In this document: positions 13,878 through 21,345 of the stretch, piece by piece
How the letters are laid out: each line of letters starts with the position of its first letter
How positions within the stretch are numbered: position 1 is the first letter of the stretch
Source: Bog-532 sp963830385
Lineage (GTDB): Bacteria > Actinomycetota > Actinomycetes > Streptosporangiales > Streptosporangiaceae
NCBI GenBank assembly: GCA_963830385.1
Contig: CAWHMD010000008.1
Location: 124,001-188,000, forward strand
Direction: 5' to 3'
Length of the DNA: 64,000 nt
The notes under the pieces: generated by a model
Told to the model about the DNA's origin: nothing
What the model saw: only the letters and a program-made list of their open reading frames with translations
Databases searched by the model: none
Made by a program: the position numbers and the translations under genes

Positions 13878-16580
13878 TCAGCGCAACCTCCGGAGGAAGG
13901 GGTCCCGTGGTCCAGCCGGAGCCAGCCGGATCCGGGCGTCTACGGCGGCGAGGCCGTCCGGCCGGGCGATCACCGGGTTGAGATCCAGCTCGGCGAGCTC
14001 AGGGAGATCGTCCGCAAGCCGGGAAATCCGCAGCAGCAGTTCCTGCAGAGCGGCCAGATCGGCCGCCGGCCGGCCGGGGAACCCGAGCAGCAGCGGCGCC
14101 GACCGGATCGAGCGGATGAGCTCGTCCGCATCCGCATCGGTCAGTGGGGCCAGCCGGGCGGCCCGGTCCGCGAGCACGTCGGTGTTGACCCCGCCCAGCC
14201 CGAACACCACCAGCGGGCCGAACATCGGTTCCTGGGTCACACCGGCGATCACCTCGGTCCCACCGGTGATCATCGGCTGGATCAGCACCTGACGCAGCCG
14301 GGCGCCGAACTTGGCGTCGAGCATGCGGTAGGCCCGCCAGACCTCAGTCTCGGTGCGCAGGTCCAGGTGGACCGCGCCCGCGTCGGTCTTGTGCAGAACT
14401 CCCCGGACATCGGCTTTGAGCACCACCGGGCCGTTGATGGCGGCCGCGACTTGCACGGCGTCGTCGGCGCTGGTCACCGGCGTGAGGCCGACGAGGTGCA
14501 CCTGGTAGCAAGCCAGCAGGTCGGCCACCGCGCGCGGCGGCAGCCAGCCGCCCTTCGGGTGACGCCGCAGGTGATCCCGGACCAGGGTTCTGGCCTCGGC
14601 CGTCTTCACGTCGTCAAAATCGCGTACCTGGCCCACCGGGCGCGCCCGCCATCTGCCGTAGGTCGTGGCCCGGGCCAGTGCCGTGGCGGCGGCTTCGGGG
14701 TAGGCGTATGCGGGGATCCGGCCGTCCGGACCGGTGCCGCCGTCCGCACGCGGCAGCAGCTGCACGGCTTCCGGCTGATCAAGCAGGACCGCCGCGAGCG
14801 GGACCGGGACGTTGGCCGCGCGGATGGCCGCGGTCAGGTCGCCGGTGGCCGCGGTTGGCAGGGCGAGGGCCAGCACCGCGTCCACCCCGTCGTCGGTCGC
14901 TACCATCTCCAGCACCCGGCGGAAGCCGTCTTCGGTCACCGTGGCCGTGGTGTCCACCGGGTTGGTCACCGAACCACGCGGCGGGATCAGGGAATGGAGC
15001 CGCCGACGGGTCTCACCGGTCAGCCGGTGCACGGTCAGCCCCCGCTGGGCACAGGCGTCCGCGGCCAGCACCCCGGCCCCGCCGACGTTGGCGACGATCG
15101 CCACGTTCGGCCCGGCCGGAGCGGCCTGGCTGGCCAGCAACGCGGCCACGTCGACCAGGCCACCGAGATCCTCGGTGGCGATGATGCCGGCCTGCCGGAA
15201 CAGTGCCTCCCGGGTGACCGCCGGCGGGGCCGCCGCCGCGGTGTGCGACGCCGCGGCCCGCTGGCCGGCCGCCGAGCGTCCCGCGTGCACGGTCAGCACG
15301 GGCAGGGTCCGGCCCACCCGGCGGGCGGTGCGGGCGAACTTGCGCGGGTTGCCGAACGACTCGATGTAGAGCACCGCCAGCCTGGTCGCCTGGTCCTGTT
15401 CCCACCACATGAGCAGGTCGTTGCTGGAGACGTCGAGCTTGGTGCCGACCGATGCGAACGAGGAGACACCCACCCCGAGCCGGGACAGCCGGTCGGCCAC
15501 CGCGAACCCCAGGCCGCCGGACTGCATGACCAATCCAGCGTGCCCGGGCGCGGAACGCCGGGACGCGAATGTCGCGTTCAGGCCGATGCCGGGCACGGCC
15601 ACGCCGAAGCAATTGGGGCCAACCAGCCGCATCCCGTACCGGCGGCAGATGGCCAGCAGGTCGGCGTCCTGGGCGGTGTCCAGCCCGGCGGTGATGACCA
15701 CCAGGGCCTTGACGCCGCGTTGGCCGCATTGATCGGCGACCGCGGACACTGCGGCCGGGGGGACCGCGACCACGGCCAGGTCGACTGGCTCGGGCAGGTC
15801 GCTGACCGCGGCCAGGCACGGCACCGCTTCCATGTGCTGGGCGTGCGGGTTGACCGCGTACACCCGCCCGGCGTAACCGCCGGTGACGATGTTGTGCAGG
15901 ATGGCCCGGCCCGGCGTGCCCATCCGTCGGCTGGCGCCGATGACGGCCACCGAGTCGGGCTGGAGCACGTGCCGCAGGCTGGCCACGTCGGCCCGGCGTT
16001 CCCGGGCGGCGGCCGCGTCCAGGTACAGGTCCCGGTGCGGATCGGCGTGGTTGCGCGGCAGCGTGCAGGTGAATTCGAGCACCCCATCCTCCAGGTGACG
16101 TTGGACGCTGAGGCCAGCGTCGGCGAAAACCCGCTGCATCTCGGCGTTCTCCAGCAGCACCGACGCGGTGAAGGTGCTCACGCCCCGGCCGATGGCGTCG
16201 GACACCAGGTGCTCCAGCAGCAAGGTCCCGAGCCCGCGACCGTGCAGCCGGTCCGCCACCGCGAAGGCCACTTCGGCGTCCTGTCCGCCGTTGCTGACCT
16301 CATAGCTGGCGACGCCTACGATCTCCCCATCGCACAAGGCCAGCAGGCTCTGGTGGCCGGGGCCGGGCGCCCGGCAGACACGCTTGGCCTCTTCTTCGGC
16401 CGACAGATCGCTGTAGCTGAAGAAACGCAGGTACGAGGTGTCCGGGGACATGGCCTCGTGCATCGCCTGCACGCCGGCCAGGTCCCCGGGACTGGCCGGG
16501 CGTATCTCGGCGGTGGTGCCGTCGGTCAGCAGCGCGTACACGTACACGCCGCGCGGGACCGTGCCGGAAGTCGCGTTCAC
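13878..16580 (-). CDS. GNAT acetyltransferase fused to NDP-forming acyl-CoA synthetase
   Basis: A 900-aa bifunctional protein. Residues 20-175 are a GNAT domain (AEIRPASPGDL, GVASYEVSNGGQDAEVAFAV, HGRGLGTLLLEHL). Residues 200-650 are the CoA-binding and ligase parts of an ADP-forming acetate-CoA ligase (VAVIGASRRMGTPGRAI, RLVGPNCFGVAVP, MQSGGLGFAVADRLS, ASHTAA). Residues 665-890 are an ATP-grasp domain (VVLKADVRGVLHKTDAGAV, VFGLGGVNTDV, DLNPVIAR). It may acetylate acyl-CoA synthetases (Pat-type role) or make acyl-CoA. The order GNAT-first is opposite to Salmonella Pat. Both partners look intact. It lies between a CBS-BON gene and devR in one probable operon, tying it to the dormancy regulator. 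Confidence 0.9.
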   Translation of the reverse strand: MNATSGTVPRGVYVYALLTDGTTAEIRPASPGDLAGVQAMHEAMSPDTSYLRFFSYSDLSAEEEAKRVCRAPGPGHQSLLALCDGEIVGVASYEVSNGGQDAEVAFAVADRLHGRGLGTLLLEHLVSDAIGRGVSTFTASVLLENAEMQRVFADAGLSVQRHLEDGVLEFTCTLPRNHADPHRDLYLDAAAARERRADVASLRHVLQPDSVAVIGASRRMGTPGRAILHNIVTGGYAGRVYAVNPHAQHMEAVPCLAAVSDLPEPVDLAVVAVPPAAVSAVADQCGQRGVKALVVITAGLDTAQDADLLAICRRYGMRLVGPNCFGVAVPGIGLNATFASRRSAPGHAGLVMQSGGLGFAVADRLSRLGVGVSSFASVGTKLDVSSNDLLMWWEQDQATRLAVLYIESFGNPRKFARTARRVGRTLPVLTVHAGRSAAGQRAAASHTAAAAPPAVTREALFRQAGIIATEDLGGLVDVAALLASQAAPAGPNVAIVANVGGAGVLAADACAQRGLTVHRLTGETRRRLHSLIPPRGSVTNPVDTTATVTEDGFRRVLEMVATDDGVDAVLALALPTAATGDLTAAIRAANVPVPLAAVLLDQPEAVQLLPRADGGTGPDGRIPAYAYPEAAATALARATTYGRWRARPVGQVRDFDDVKTAEARTLVRDHLRRHPKGGWLPPRAVADLLACYQVHLVGLTPVTSADDAVQVAAAINGPVVLKADVRGVLHKTDAGAVHLDLRTETEVWRAYRMLDAKFGARLRQVLIQPMITGGTEVIAGVTQEPMFGPLVVFGLGGVNTDVLADRAARLAPLTDADADELIRSIRSAPLLLGFPGRPAADLAALQELLLRISRLADDLPELAELDLNPVIARPDGLAAVDARIRLAPAGPRDPFLRRLR

Positions 16581-16605
16581 CCTGGTCTCCAGGCAGCCCG
16601 GCGGA

Positions 16606-17286
16606 TCAGAACAACGGGCCGTAGGCGGGCACTGCTTCGTCGGCCGGGTAGTCGAGCCGGTCGCGCACGGCCACGACGCCTTCGGCGTGCCGGATGGCGC
16701 CGATCATCTCGCGGGCGACCGGGGCGGACTCCGGGTCGCCGGAGATGGTGACCACGCCGTCCGTGACCGCGACCCGGAACCTCTCTGGGTCCATGAGGTA
16801 GGTGCTCAGGATGACGTCGTTGATGATCTGCTTGCGGATCTCGTGGTCCGGGCGGCTGAACACGCTCAGGACGTCGGTGCGGCTCACGATCCCGATCAGG
16901 CGGCCCTCCGTATCGACGACGGGCAGCCGCTTGACCCGGCGGTCGTACATGACCTGCGCGGCTTGGGCGACCGGGTCCTCGAGGCCGATGGTTATGGGCG
17001 GCTCGCTCATCAGCTGACCCGCGGTGACACCCCGGGCCTTTTCCAGCTCGTGCCGGTGCAGCAGGCCGGCCAGCGGACCGGTGTAGTCCTGGCCATCGCC
17101 GGCGGCGGCTTCCTTGGCGATCAGGTCGCCCTCGGACACCACGCCGATCACCTTGCGGTCGTCGTCGATGATCGGGAACGCGCTGACCTGCTCGTCCCGT
17201 AGCTTGGCCGCGATCTCCTTGAAGGTCGTGCCCTCGCGCACCGCGACCACTTTCCTGGTCATGATGTCGGCTACTTTGGCAGTCAT
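16606..17286 (-). CDS. CBS-CBS-BON protein
   Basis: A 226-aa protein. Two CBS domains (about 5-65: VADIMTRKVVAVREGTTFKE, FPIIDDDRKVIGVVSEGDL; about 85-145: LMSEPPITIGLEDPVAQAA, LPVVDTEGRLIGIVSRTDVL) are followed by a BON domain (about 150-215: VTDGVVTISGDPES, EGVVAVRDRLDY). CBS pairs bind adenine nucleotides; BON suggests a membrane or scaffold contact. M. tuberculosis Hrp1 (Rv2626c), a DosR target, is a CBS-only relative. The gene is upstream of the GNAT/acyl-CoA synthetase (25 bp) and devR and probably opens that operon. A DosR-like site lies about 110 bp upstream. Confidence 0.92.
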   Translation of the reverse strand: MTAKVADIMTRKVVAVREGTTFKEIAAKLRDEQVSAFPIIDDDRKVIGVVSEGDLIAKEAAAGDGQDYTGPLAGLLHRHELEKARGVTAGQLMSEPPITIGLEDPVAQAAQVMYDRRVKRLPVVDTEGRLIGIVSRTDVLSVFSRPDHEIRKQIINDVILSTYLMDPERFRVAVTDGVVTISGDPESAPVAREMIGAIRHAEGVVAVRDRLDYPADEAVPAYGPLF

Positions 17287-17394
17287 CGCGCTCGCCTCTT
17301 CCGTCGGCTCTTCGATGACTCCAGTTCACAAGGAAGCGGCGGTCCGGGCTACGGGTAAAGGGCTGGGCCGCCCAGGGCATCGGGCCCGTCCTGG

Positions 17395-17410
17395 GGGGCC
17401 GATGGTCCTA
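17395..17410. promoter_or_regulatory. DosR-like site upstream of the CBS-BON/GNAT-ACS/devR operon
   Basis: GGGGCCGATGGTCCTA has the halves GGGCC and GTCC around GATG. It lies 109-124 bp upstream of the CBS-BON start at 17286 (minus strand). If functional it would make devR expression autoregulated. Confidence 0.42.
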
Positions 17411-17521
17411 ACCTCTGCGGTCCCGCAGCAGCGCGTTGCCGCGCACGTAATCCGCCACTCCGTCACGGCGGACGCCGCCCGCGCCCGGGAACCCCTCTCA
17501 GGGTTCGCCGGCGGTATGCCC

Positions 17522-17537
17522 CGGGACATTGGTCCGG
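17522..17537. promoter_or_regulatory. DosR-box-like palindrome upstream of the second CBS-BON gene
   Basis: CGGGACATTGGTCCGG has the core GGGAC-ATTG-GTCC and lies 70-85 bp upstream of the ATG at 17607. The flanking C and G bases extend the symmetry (CCGGGAC with GTCCGGG). Confidence 0.6.
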
Positions 17538-17606
17538 GCCCATTGGCACCTGGTCACGTGCTTGCGGTCCCTGGGCGGATGCAGCGGCTGCGGCTGCAAT
17601 GAACGT

Positions 17607-18272
17607 ATGAGCCACGTTGTAGAAGATGCGATCGCGTCACAGGTCAAAGACGTGATGACCACCAAAGTCAGCACGGTCCAGCCCGGCACGCCGTATAAGA
17701 CGATCGCCGCACTGCTGCACCAGGATGGGGTCAGCGCCGTACCCGTCGTCAGCGACACGGGATCCGTCCTTGGTATCGTCTCCGCTGCTGACCTCCTGGC
17801 CAAGGTGGCTTTGGACGCTAGCGCCCAGCAACCGCTTTTCGCGCTGCGGCATCACCGGGAACTGCAGCAGGCCCGCGGCCTGACCGCCCGGGACCTGATG
17901 ACCTCGCCGGCGGTAACCATCGGCCCGCGCACTACGGTCCAGCACGCCGCCCGGCTGATGGCGCACCGGCACGTGAAGCGGCTCCCGGTCGTGGACGCCG
18001 ACGGACGGCTGCTGGGCATCATCAGCCGGTCCGACGTGCTGGCGGTCTTCCGGTGCACGGACGAGAGCATCCGGCAAGCCGTTGCCCGCGACGTGATCGC
18101 CGGCAATTTCTTCGTCGACCCGGCGACGTTCACCGTGACCGTCACCGATGGCATAGTGACCGTGGCCGGCCCGCAGGAGCTCAGGCTGGTCCGCCACGGC
18201 ATCGCTCAGCAGGTCCGCCATATGGAAGGCGTCGTCGCTGTCCGCGAGCGCACCACCCCGCAGGACGGCTGA
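17607..18272 (+). CDS. CBS-CBS-BON protein, paralogue of 16606-17286
   Basis: A 221-aa protein with the same architecture as its divergent neighbour: CBS1 (VKDVMTTKVSTVQPGTPYK, VPVVSDTGSVLGIVSAADLL), CBS2 (LMTSPAVTIGPRTTVQHAA, LPVVDADGRLLGIISRSDVL) and BON (VTDGIVTVAGPQEL, EGVVAVRERT). The two probably arose by duplication and inversion, since they are back to back around a 320-bp control region with two DosR-like sites. The ATG at 17607 has only a weak ribosome binding site; the upstream in-frame extension (17529 onward) is not conserved in the paralogue. Confidence 0.91.
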   Translation: MSHVVEDAIASQVKDVMTTKVSTVQPGTPYKTIAALLHQDGVSAVPVVSDTGSVLGIVSAADLLAKVALDASAQQPLFALRHHRELQQARGLTARDLMTSPAVTIGPRTTVQHAARLMAHRHVKRLPVVDADGRLLGIISRSDVLAVFRCTDESIRQAVARDVIAGNFFVDPATFTVTVTDGIVTVAGPQELRLVRHGIAQQVRHMEGVVAVRERTTPQDG

Positions 18273-18326
18273 CATCACAGTTGAATGGACTGCCCTTCGC
18301 TCGAGACGGCGACGCTCGCTGTCCGC

Positions 18327-18487
18327 GTGAGAAGTTCAACGATCGAGATCAATGGCTTGACCAAGCTGTCCGGGGACAAGACCGCCGTCGGCCGATCGGA
18401 TTCGCGTGCCTATGCGGCTACGCGGCCGTGCTGACCGCCGCAGCCGCCTGGCGGCTACGGCGCCTGAACTGGCAGAAGGCTACGCAT
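18327..18487 (+). pseudogene. Fused remnants of an ABC transporter ATPase start and a permease end
   Basis: From GTG 18327 the plus strand reads STIEINGLTKLSGDKTAV, the stereotyped N-terminus of drug/antibiotic-type ABC ATPases, for about 22 codons. Directly after it, in another frame from 18395, comes IGFACLCGYAAVLTAAAAW followed by RLRRLNW, which resembles the last transmembrane helix and basic tail of an ABC-2 permease. The simplest explanation is one large deletion from early in the ATPase gene to the very end of the permease gene. The remnant runs into the broken devR copy at 18480. Confidence 0.5.
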
Positions 18488-18964
18488 AGGTGTGCTCGTC
18501 CTCGCCGAGGTCAGAGAAGATATGCGCGGCGTACGCGGCCGCCTGGGTGCGGCGCTTCATGCCCAGCTTCTGGAAGAGCACGGACGTGTAGTTCTTGACC
18601 GTCTTCTCGGCGAGGTGCATTCGTTCGCCGATCTGGCGGTTCGTCAGCCCCTCGCCGATGAGCTCCAGGATGCGGCGCTCCTGGCCGGTCAGTCCGTCCA
18701 ACGGGTCGCGCTTGCTGGCATCTGCGACCGGATTTCCCGGCAGACGCTGACGCCGTCCCCGTCGGGCAGCCGGACGTCCAGGATGGCCACGTCCGGCCGC
18801 AGCGCGGGGATCCGGGCCAGCGCCGAGGACGCCGTCCCCGCCTCGCCGATTACCCGGATGTCGGGCTGAGTCTCCAGAAAGTCCTTCACTCCGACCCGGA
18901 CCAGCTCGTGATCGTCCAGGAGAAATACTTTGATCACGCGCTCTGGGGATCCGGTCTCGGCCAT
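18480..18964 (-). pseudogene. Second devR/dosR-like regulator, broken by an internal deletion
   Basis: The ATG at 18964 opens a receiver domain almost identical to the intact devR (IKVFLLDDHELVRVGVKDFL, VAILDVRLPDGDGVSVC) up to IRSQMP. It then changes frame and stops. The HTH half resumes at KRDPLDGLTGQERRILEL with LAEKTVKNYTSVLFQKLG and ends at 18480. Compared with 13175-13870, about 70 codons are missing between QMP and DPL, i.e. the second half of the receiver and the linker. The DNA-binding residues are intact, but a separate start for an HTH-only protein is not evident. Confidence 0.85.
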
Positions 18965-19036
18965 CAGCTAGCCCGCTTTCCAATACGGCTCCGGCGGCCA
19001 GCGCCGAGTGTCATGTTGCTGTCGGTATGAACCTAG

Positions 19037-19052
19037 TACGGCAGCATCCAAT
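19037..19052 (+). repeat. Left terminal inverted repeat of the IS701-type element
   Basis: TACGGCAGCATCCAAT is the perfect inverse of 20532-20547 and is preceded by CTAG. Confidence 0.88.
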
Positions 19053-19122
19053 GGGGTTCTGAGCTGCTGGGACGCGAGGGCGTCAAGATCCCGTGAGATA
19101 AGGGCAGCCGCCTCGGGATCAT

Positions 19123-20529
19123 GTGCTTGTGAGGACAAATGAAAGCAAGGCGGCTGCTGCTGCCAGGATAGGGTCCCGGCGGGCGCTGCGGGAGAGGTCT
19201 GCCCTGCTGGGGCTGGTCCGGTCGTGCTTCGCGCGGACGCAGACGTGGCTGGTGGCCGGGAAGTACCTGAACGCGCTGGTGAGCGACCTGCCGTCGCGGA
19301 ACGGGTGGACAGTCGCCGAGCAGGCGGGCGACCGGTCGCCGGCTAAGGCGCAGCGGCTGCTGAACCGGGCGTCGTGGGACGAGGCCGCGGCGATGAGCCA
19401 GGTCAGGCGGTATGCGGCGGCCGGGCTGGATGAGGCGGCCCGTCAGTCGCGGCGCCGGCGGATGACGGTCGGGGCGCTGGACGAGACGGGCCAGGAGAAG
19501 CAGGGCAGCGCGACGGCGGGCGTGAAACGCCAGTACATGGGCTGCGCCGGGCGGGTCGCGAACGGGATCAACACGGTGCATTTATCCTACGTGCGGGAGA
19601 AAACAGGTCACGCGCTGATCGGGGCCAGGCAGTGGATCCCGGCCGGGGACATCGCTGACCCGGTGAAGTCACTGGTCACGGCCCTGCCGCTGGACCTGCG
19701 GTTCCGCACTAAAGGCCAGCTGGGCATCGACGTCCTGGACGACGCTTACGGCGACGGACTGTCGTTCGACTTTGCCTGCGGCGACGAGGTCTACGGCAGC
19801 TGCACGGAACTGCGCCAGTTCCTGGAAGACCGTGGGCAGGCTTACGTGCTGCGGGTCGCGTCGTCCTTCGTCTTCGTCCTCGCACCTGGCGTGAAGATGA
19901 CCTGCGCGGACGCGGTGAAGAAGCTGCTGAAGGGCAAGCGGGGCTGGGAGGTCCGCTCCGCCGGCCAGGGGTCCAAGGGCGAGCGCTGGTACGCGTGGGC
20001 CTGGCTCGCGACCGCCTCGCCGCGCCACAGCCTGCTGGTCCGCCGTCACCTGAAGACCGGCGAGCTCGCCTTCCACTACTGCTACGTCCCCGCGGGCCAG
20101 CTGGCGTCCAAGGCCCGGCTGATCAGGGCAGCCGGGCTGCGATGGCCGGCCGAGGAAAGCTTCGAGCTCGCCAAGGGCTGCTTCGGCCTGGACCAGTGCC
20201 AGGCCCGGCTCTACACCGCGGTCCTGCGGCACATCGTGCTGGTCATGGCCGCCTTCGCCATCTGCGCCGTCACCGCCGCCCAGCTGCGCGACCGCACCGA
20301 TACCCAGGCCCCGCCACCCGCCGGGCCGGACGCCGCGCCGCCCCCCGACCCCGGCCTCATCCCGTTGTCCGTCCGGGAGATCAGGAGACTGCTCGCCGCC
20401 GAACTCAGCCGCCAAGAACCACCCGGCCACGCAGCCCGCTGGCTCCAATGGCGACGCCGCCACCAGGCACGATCACGCTGGTTCCACAAACGCGCACGCC
20501 TGCAACGCAACTACGGCCTGGTCAGCTAG
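19123..20529 (+). CDS. IS701-family DDE transposase
   Basis: A 468-aa transposase of the DDE endonuclease type found in IS701 elements. The catalytic acids are visible as D in VGALDETGQEKQGSATAG, D in FACGDEVYGSC and E in RWPAEESFELAKGCFGLDQ. The C-terminus is basic (WLQWRRRHQARSRWFHKRAR). The start is GTG at 19123 or the GTG at 19129. The gene fills the element, ending 18 bp before the right repeat. No frameshift is present, so the element looks competent. Confidence 0.9.
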   Translation: MLVRTNESKAAAAARIGSRRALRERSALLGLVRSCFARTQTWLVAGKYLNALVSDLPSRNGWTVAEQAGDRSPAKAQRLLNRASWDEAAAMSQVRRYAAAGLDEAARQSRRRRMTVGALDETGQEKQGSATAGVKRQYMGCAGRVANGINTVHLSYVREKTGHALIGARQWIPAGDIADPVKSLVTALPLDLRFRTKGQLGIDVLDDAYGDGLSFDFACGDEVYGSCTELRQFLEDRGQAYVLRVASSFVFVLAPGVKMTCADAVKKLLKGKRGWEVRSAGQGSKGERWYAWAWLATASPRHSLLVRRHLKTGELAFHYCYVPAGQLASKARLIRAAGLRWPAEESFELAKGCFGLDQCQARLYTAVLRHIVLVMAAFAICAVTAAQLRDRTDTQAPPPAGPDAAPPPDPGLIPLSVREIRRLLAAELSRQEPPGHAARWLQWRRRHQARSRWFHKRARLQRNYGLVS

Positions 20530-20531
20530 CG

Positions 20532-20547
20532 ATTGGATGCTGCCGTA
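20532..20547 (-). repeat. Right terminal inverted repeat of the IS701-type element
   Basis: ATTGGATGCTGCCGTA is the perfect inverse of 19037-19052 and is followed by CTAG. Confidence 0.88.
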
Positions 20548-20573
20548 CTAGGCAATTCGCCCACGCCACCAGC

Positions 20574-20588
20574 AGGGACCAAGGTCAC
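20574..20588. promoter_or_regulatory. DosR-box-like site upstream of a usp remnant
   Basis: AGGGACCAAGGTCAC has the core GGGAC-CAAG-GTC. It lies about 50 bp upstream of the usp remnant at 20638. It is probably the orphaned regulatory site of that lost gene, which supports the view that usp genes here carry such boxes. Confidence 0.5.
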
Positions 20589-20637
20589 CACGCCTACCCC
20601 GGAAGGTCCGTTCTACCGGAAGAACTACGCCTCTTAG

Positions 20638-20698
20638 ATGGCCTGGAATTGTCGCCGGGATCGACGGCTCACAACATTCGCATTCGCCCTGGAATGGG
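20638..20698 (+). pseudogene. 5' remnant of a universal stress protein gene
   Basis: From ATG 20638 the three frames together give M-A, then IVAGIDGSQHS, then FALEWV, i.e. the first 20 or so residues of a Usp with two small frame breaks. The rest of the gene is missing, because the sequence continues as the 3' end of a tRNA gene at 20694. Confidence 0.6.
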
Positions 20699-20721
20699 TT
20701 CGAACCCTGTTGCGCCCACCA
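20694..20721 (+). other. tRNA 3'-end fragment (T-arm plus acceptor and CCA), att-like
   Basis: ATGGG-TTCGAAC-CCTGT forms a five-pair T-stem with a standard seven-base loop. It is followed by TGCGCCC, A and CCA, exactly the 3' acceptor layout of a bacterial tRNA. The matching 5' half (expected GGGCGCA), D-arm and anticodon arm are absent; usp sequence lies where they should be. The acceptor is reminiscent of a tRNA-Val, but the identity cannot be fixed. Such isolated tRNA ends are typical of att sites left by site-specific integration. Confidence 0.6.
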
Positions 20722-20776
20722 GGTCAGAACTAAGGGCTTACCGCCGGAGACGTCCAGGAGACCCCTACCGCCATCG

Positions 20777-21244
20777 TCACTTCTTCTGCTGGCTGCGGTG
20801 GTCGATGAGCCGCCTGTCCAGCTCGGTCGTGAGCCGGTGGATATCACGGGTCAGCTCTGTGTTGGTCTTGAGTTCCAGTTCCTGCTCGTTGAAGTCGTGA
20901 TCTGCCTTGGCCTGCTGGAACGACGCCTGCCGGTTCTGGCCGATCATGACGAACGTGGACAGGAAGATCGCCTCCAGCGACACGATCAGCGTCAGCGTCG
21001 GCCACGGGCTTTTCTCGATGAACAGCATCCAGACCGTGAACAGCGCGACGTGCAGATAGACGAAGTTCATTGACCCCGCGAAACCGGTGATCCAGTCCGC
21101 GATCCGCAGCTGAATGTCCGCGGCCCGCCGCTGCTGTTCCTCCAGGACCACAGGGTTGTGCGGGAGTTTGACCGGCAGCGCAATCAGCCCGTTACTCCCG
21201 GCCTTGGTCTGCGAGCCATCTGTACTCGGATCTGGCTTGGTCAT
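20777..21244 (-). CDS. DUF1003 membrane protein
   Basis: A 155-aa DUF1003-family protein: RIADWITGFAGSMNFVYLHV starts helix 1, and TLTLIVSLEAIFLSTFVMIG is helix 2, followed by NRQASFQQAKADHDFNEQEL and a charged coiled tail. The family is widespread and its function is not known. The start ATG at 21244 has a strong GGAGGTG site. The gene stands alone between the tRNA/usp graveyard and the aldo/keto reductase. Confidence 0.9.
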   Translation of the reverse strand: MTKPDPSTDGSQTKAGSNGLIALPVKLPHNPVVLEEQQRRAADIQLRIADWITGFAGSMNFVYLHVALFTVWMLFIEKSPWPTLTLIVSLEAIFLSTFVMIGQNRQASFQQAKADHDFNEQELELKTNTELTRDIHRLTTELDRRLIDHRSQQKK

Positions 21245-21345
21245 CCCGCACCTCCTTCGGCACCTTTAACTCCACCTCAAATGGCGAGGCCTGGAAAAGT
21301 GATGGCACCTTTCGTGGCATTGCCCAGATCTATGACTGCAGACAT

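Larger units (their letters stand above)
19033..20551 (+). mobile_element. Complete IS701-type insertion sequence with CTAG target repeats
   Basis: The element body 19037-20547 (1511 bp) is bounded by 16-bp perfect terminal inverted repeats TACGGCAGCATCCAAT/ATTGGATGCTGCCGTA. CTAG flanks it on both sides (19033-19036 and 20548-20551), as expected of a 4-bp target duplication. The single transposase gene is intact, so the copy may be active. It has inserted in the graveyard between the broken devR copy and the usp/tRNA fragments. Confidence 0.88.

Noticed and set aside
13290..16751. Plus-strand open frame of more than 1100 codons opposite the GNAT/acyl-CoA synthetase gene
   Set aside because: It is a GC-bias mirror of the minus-strand gene: Arg/Gly/His-rich, without any family motif, while the minus frame shows complete GNAT and ligase domains.
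20694..20721. Complete tRNA gene
   Set aside because: Only the T-arm and acceptor 3' strand are present; no D-arm, anticodon arm or 5' acceptor strand lies within 90 bp upstream.
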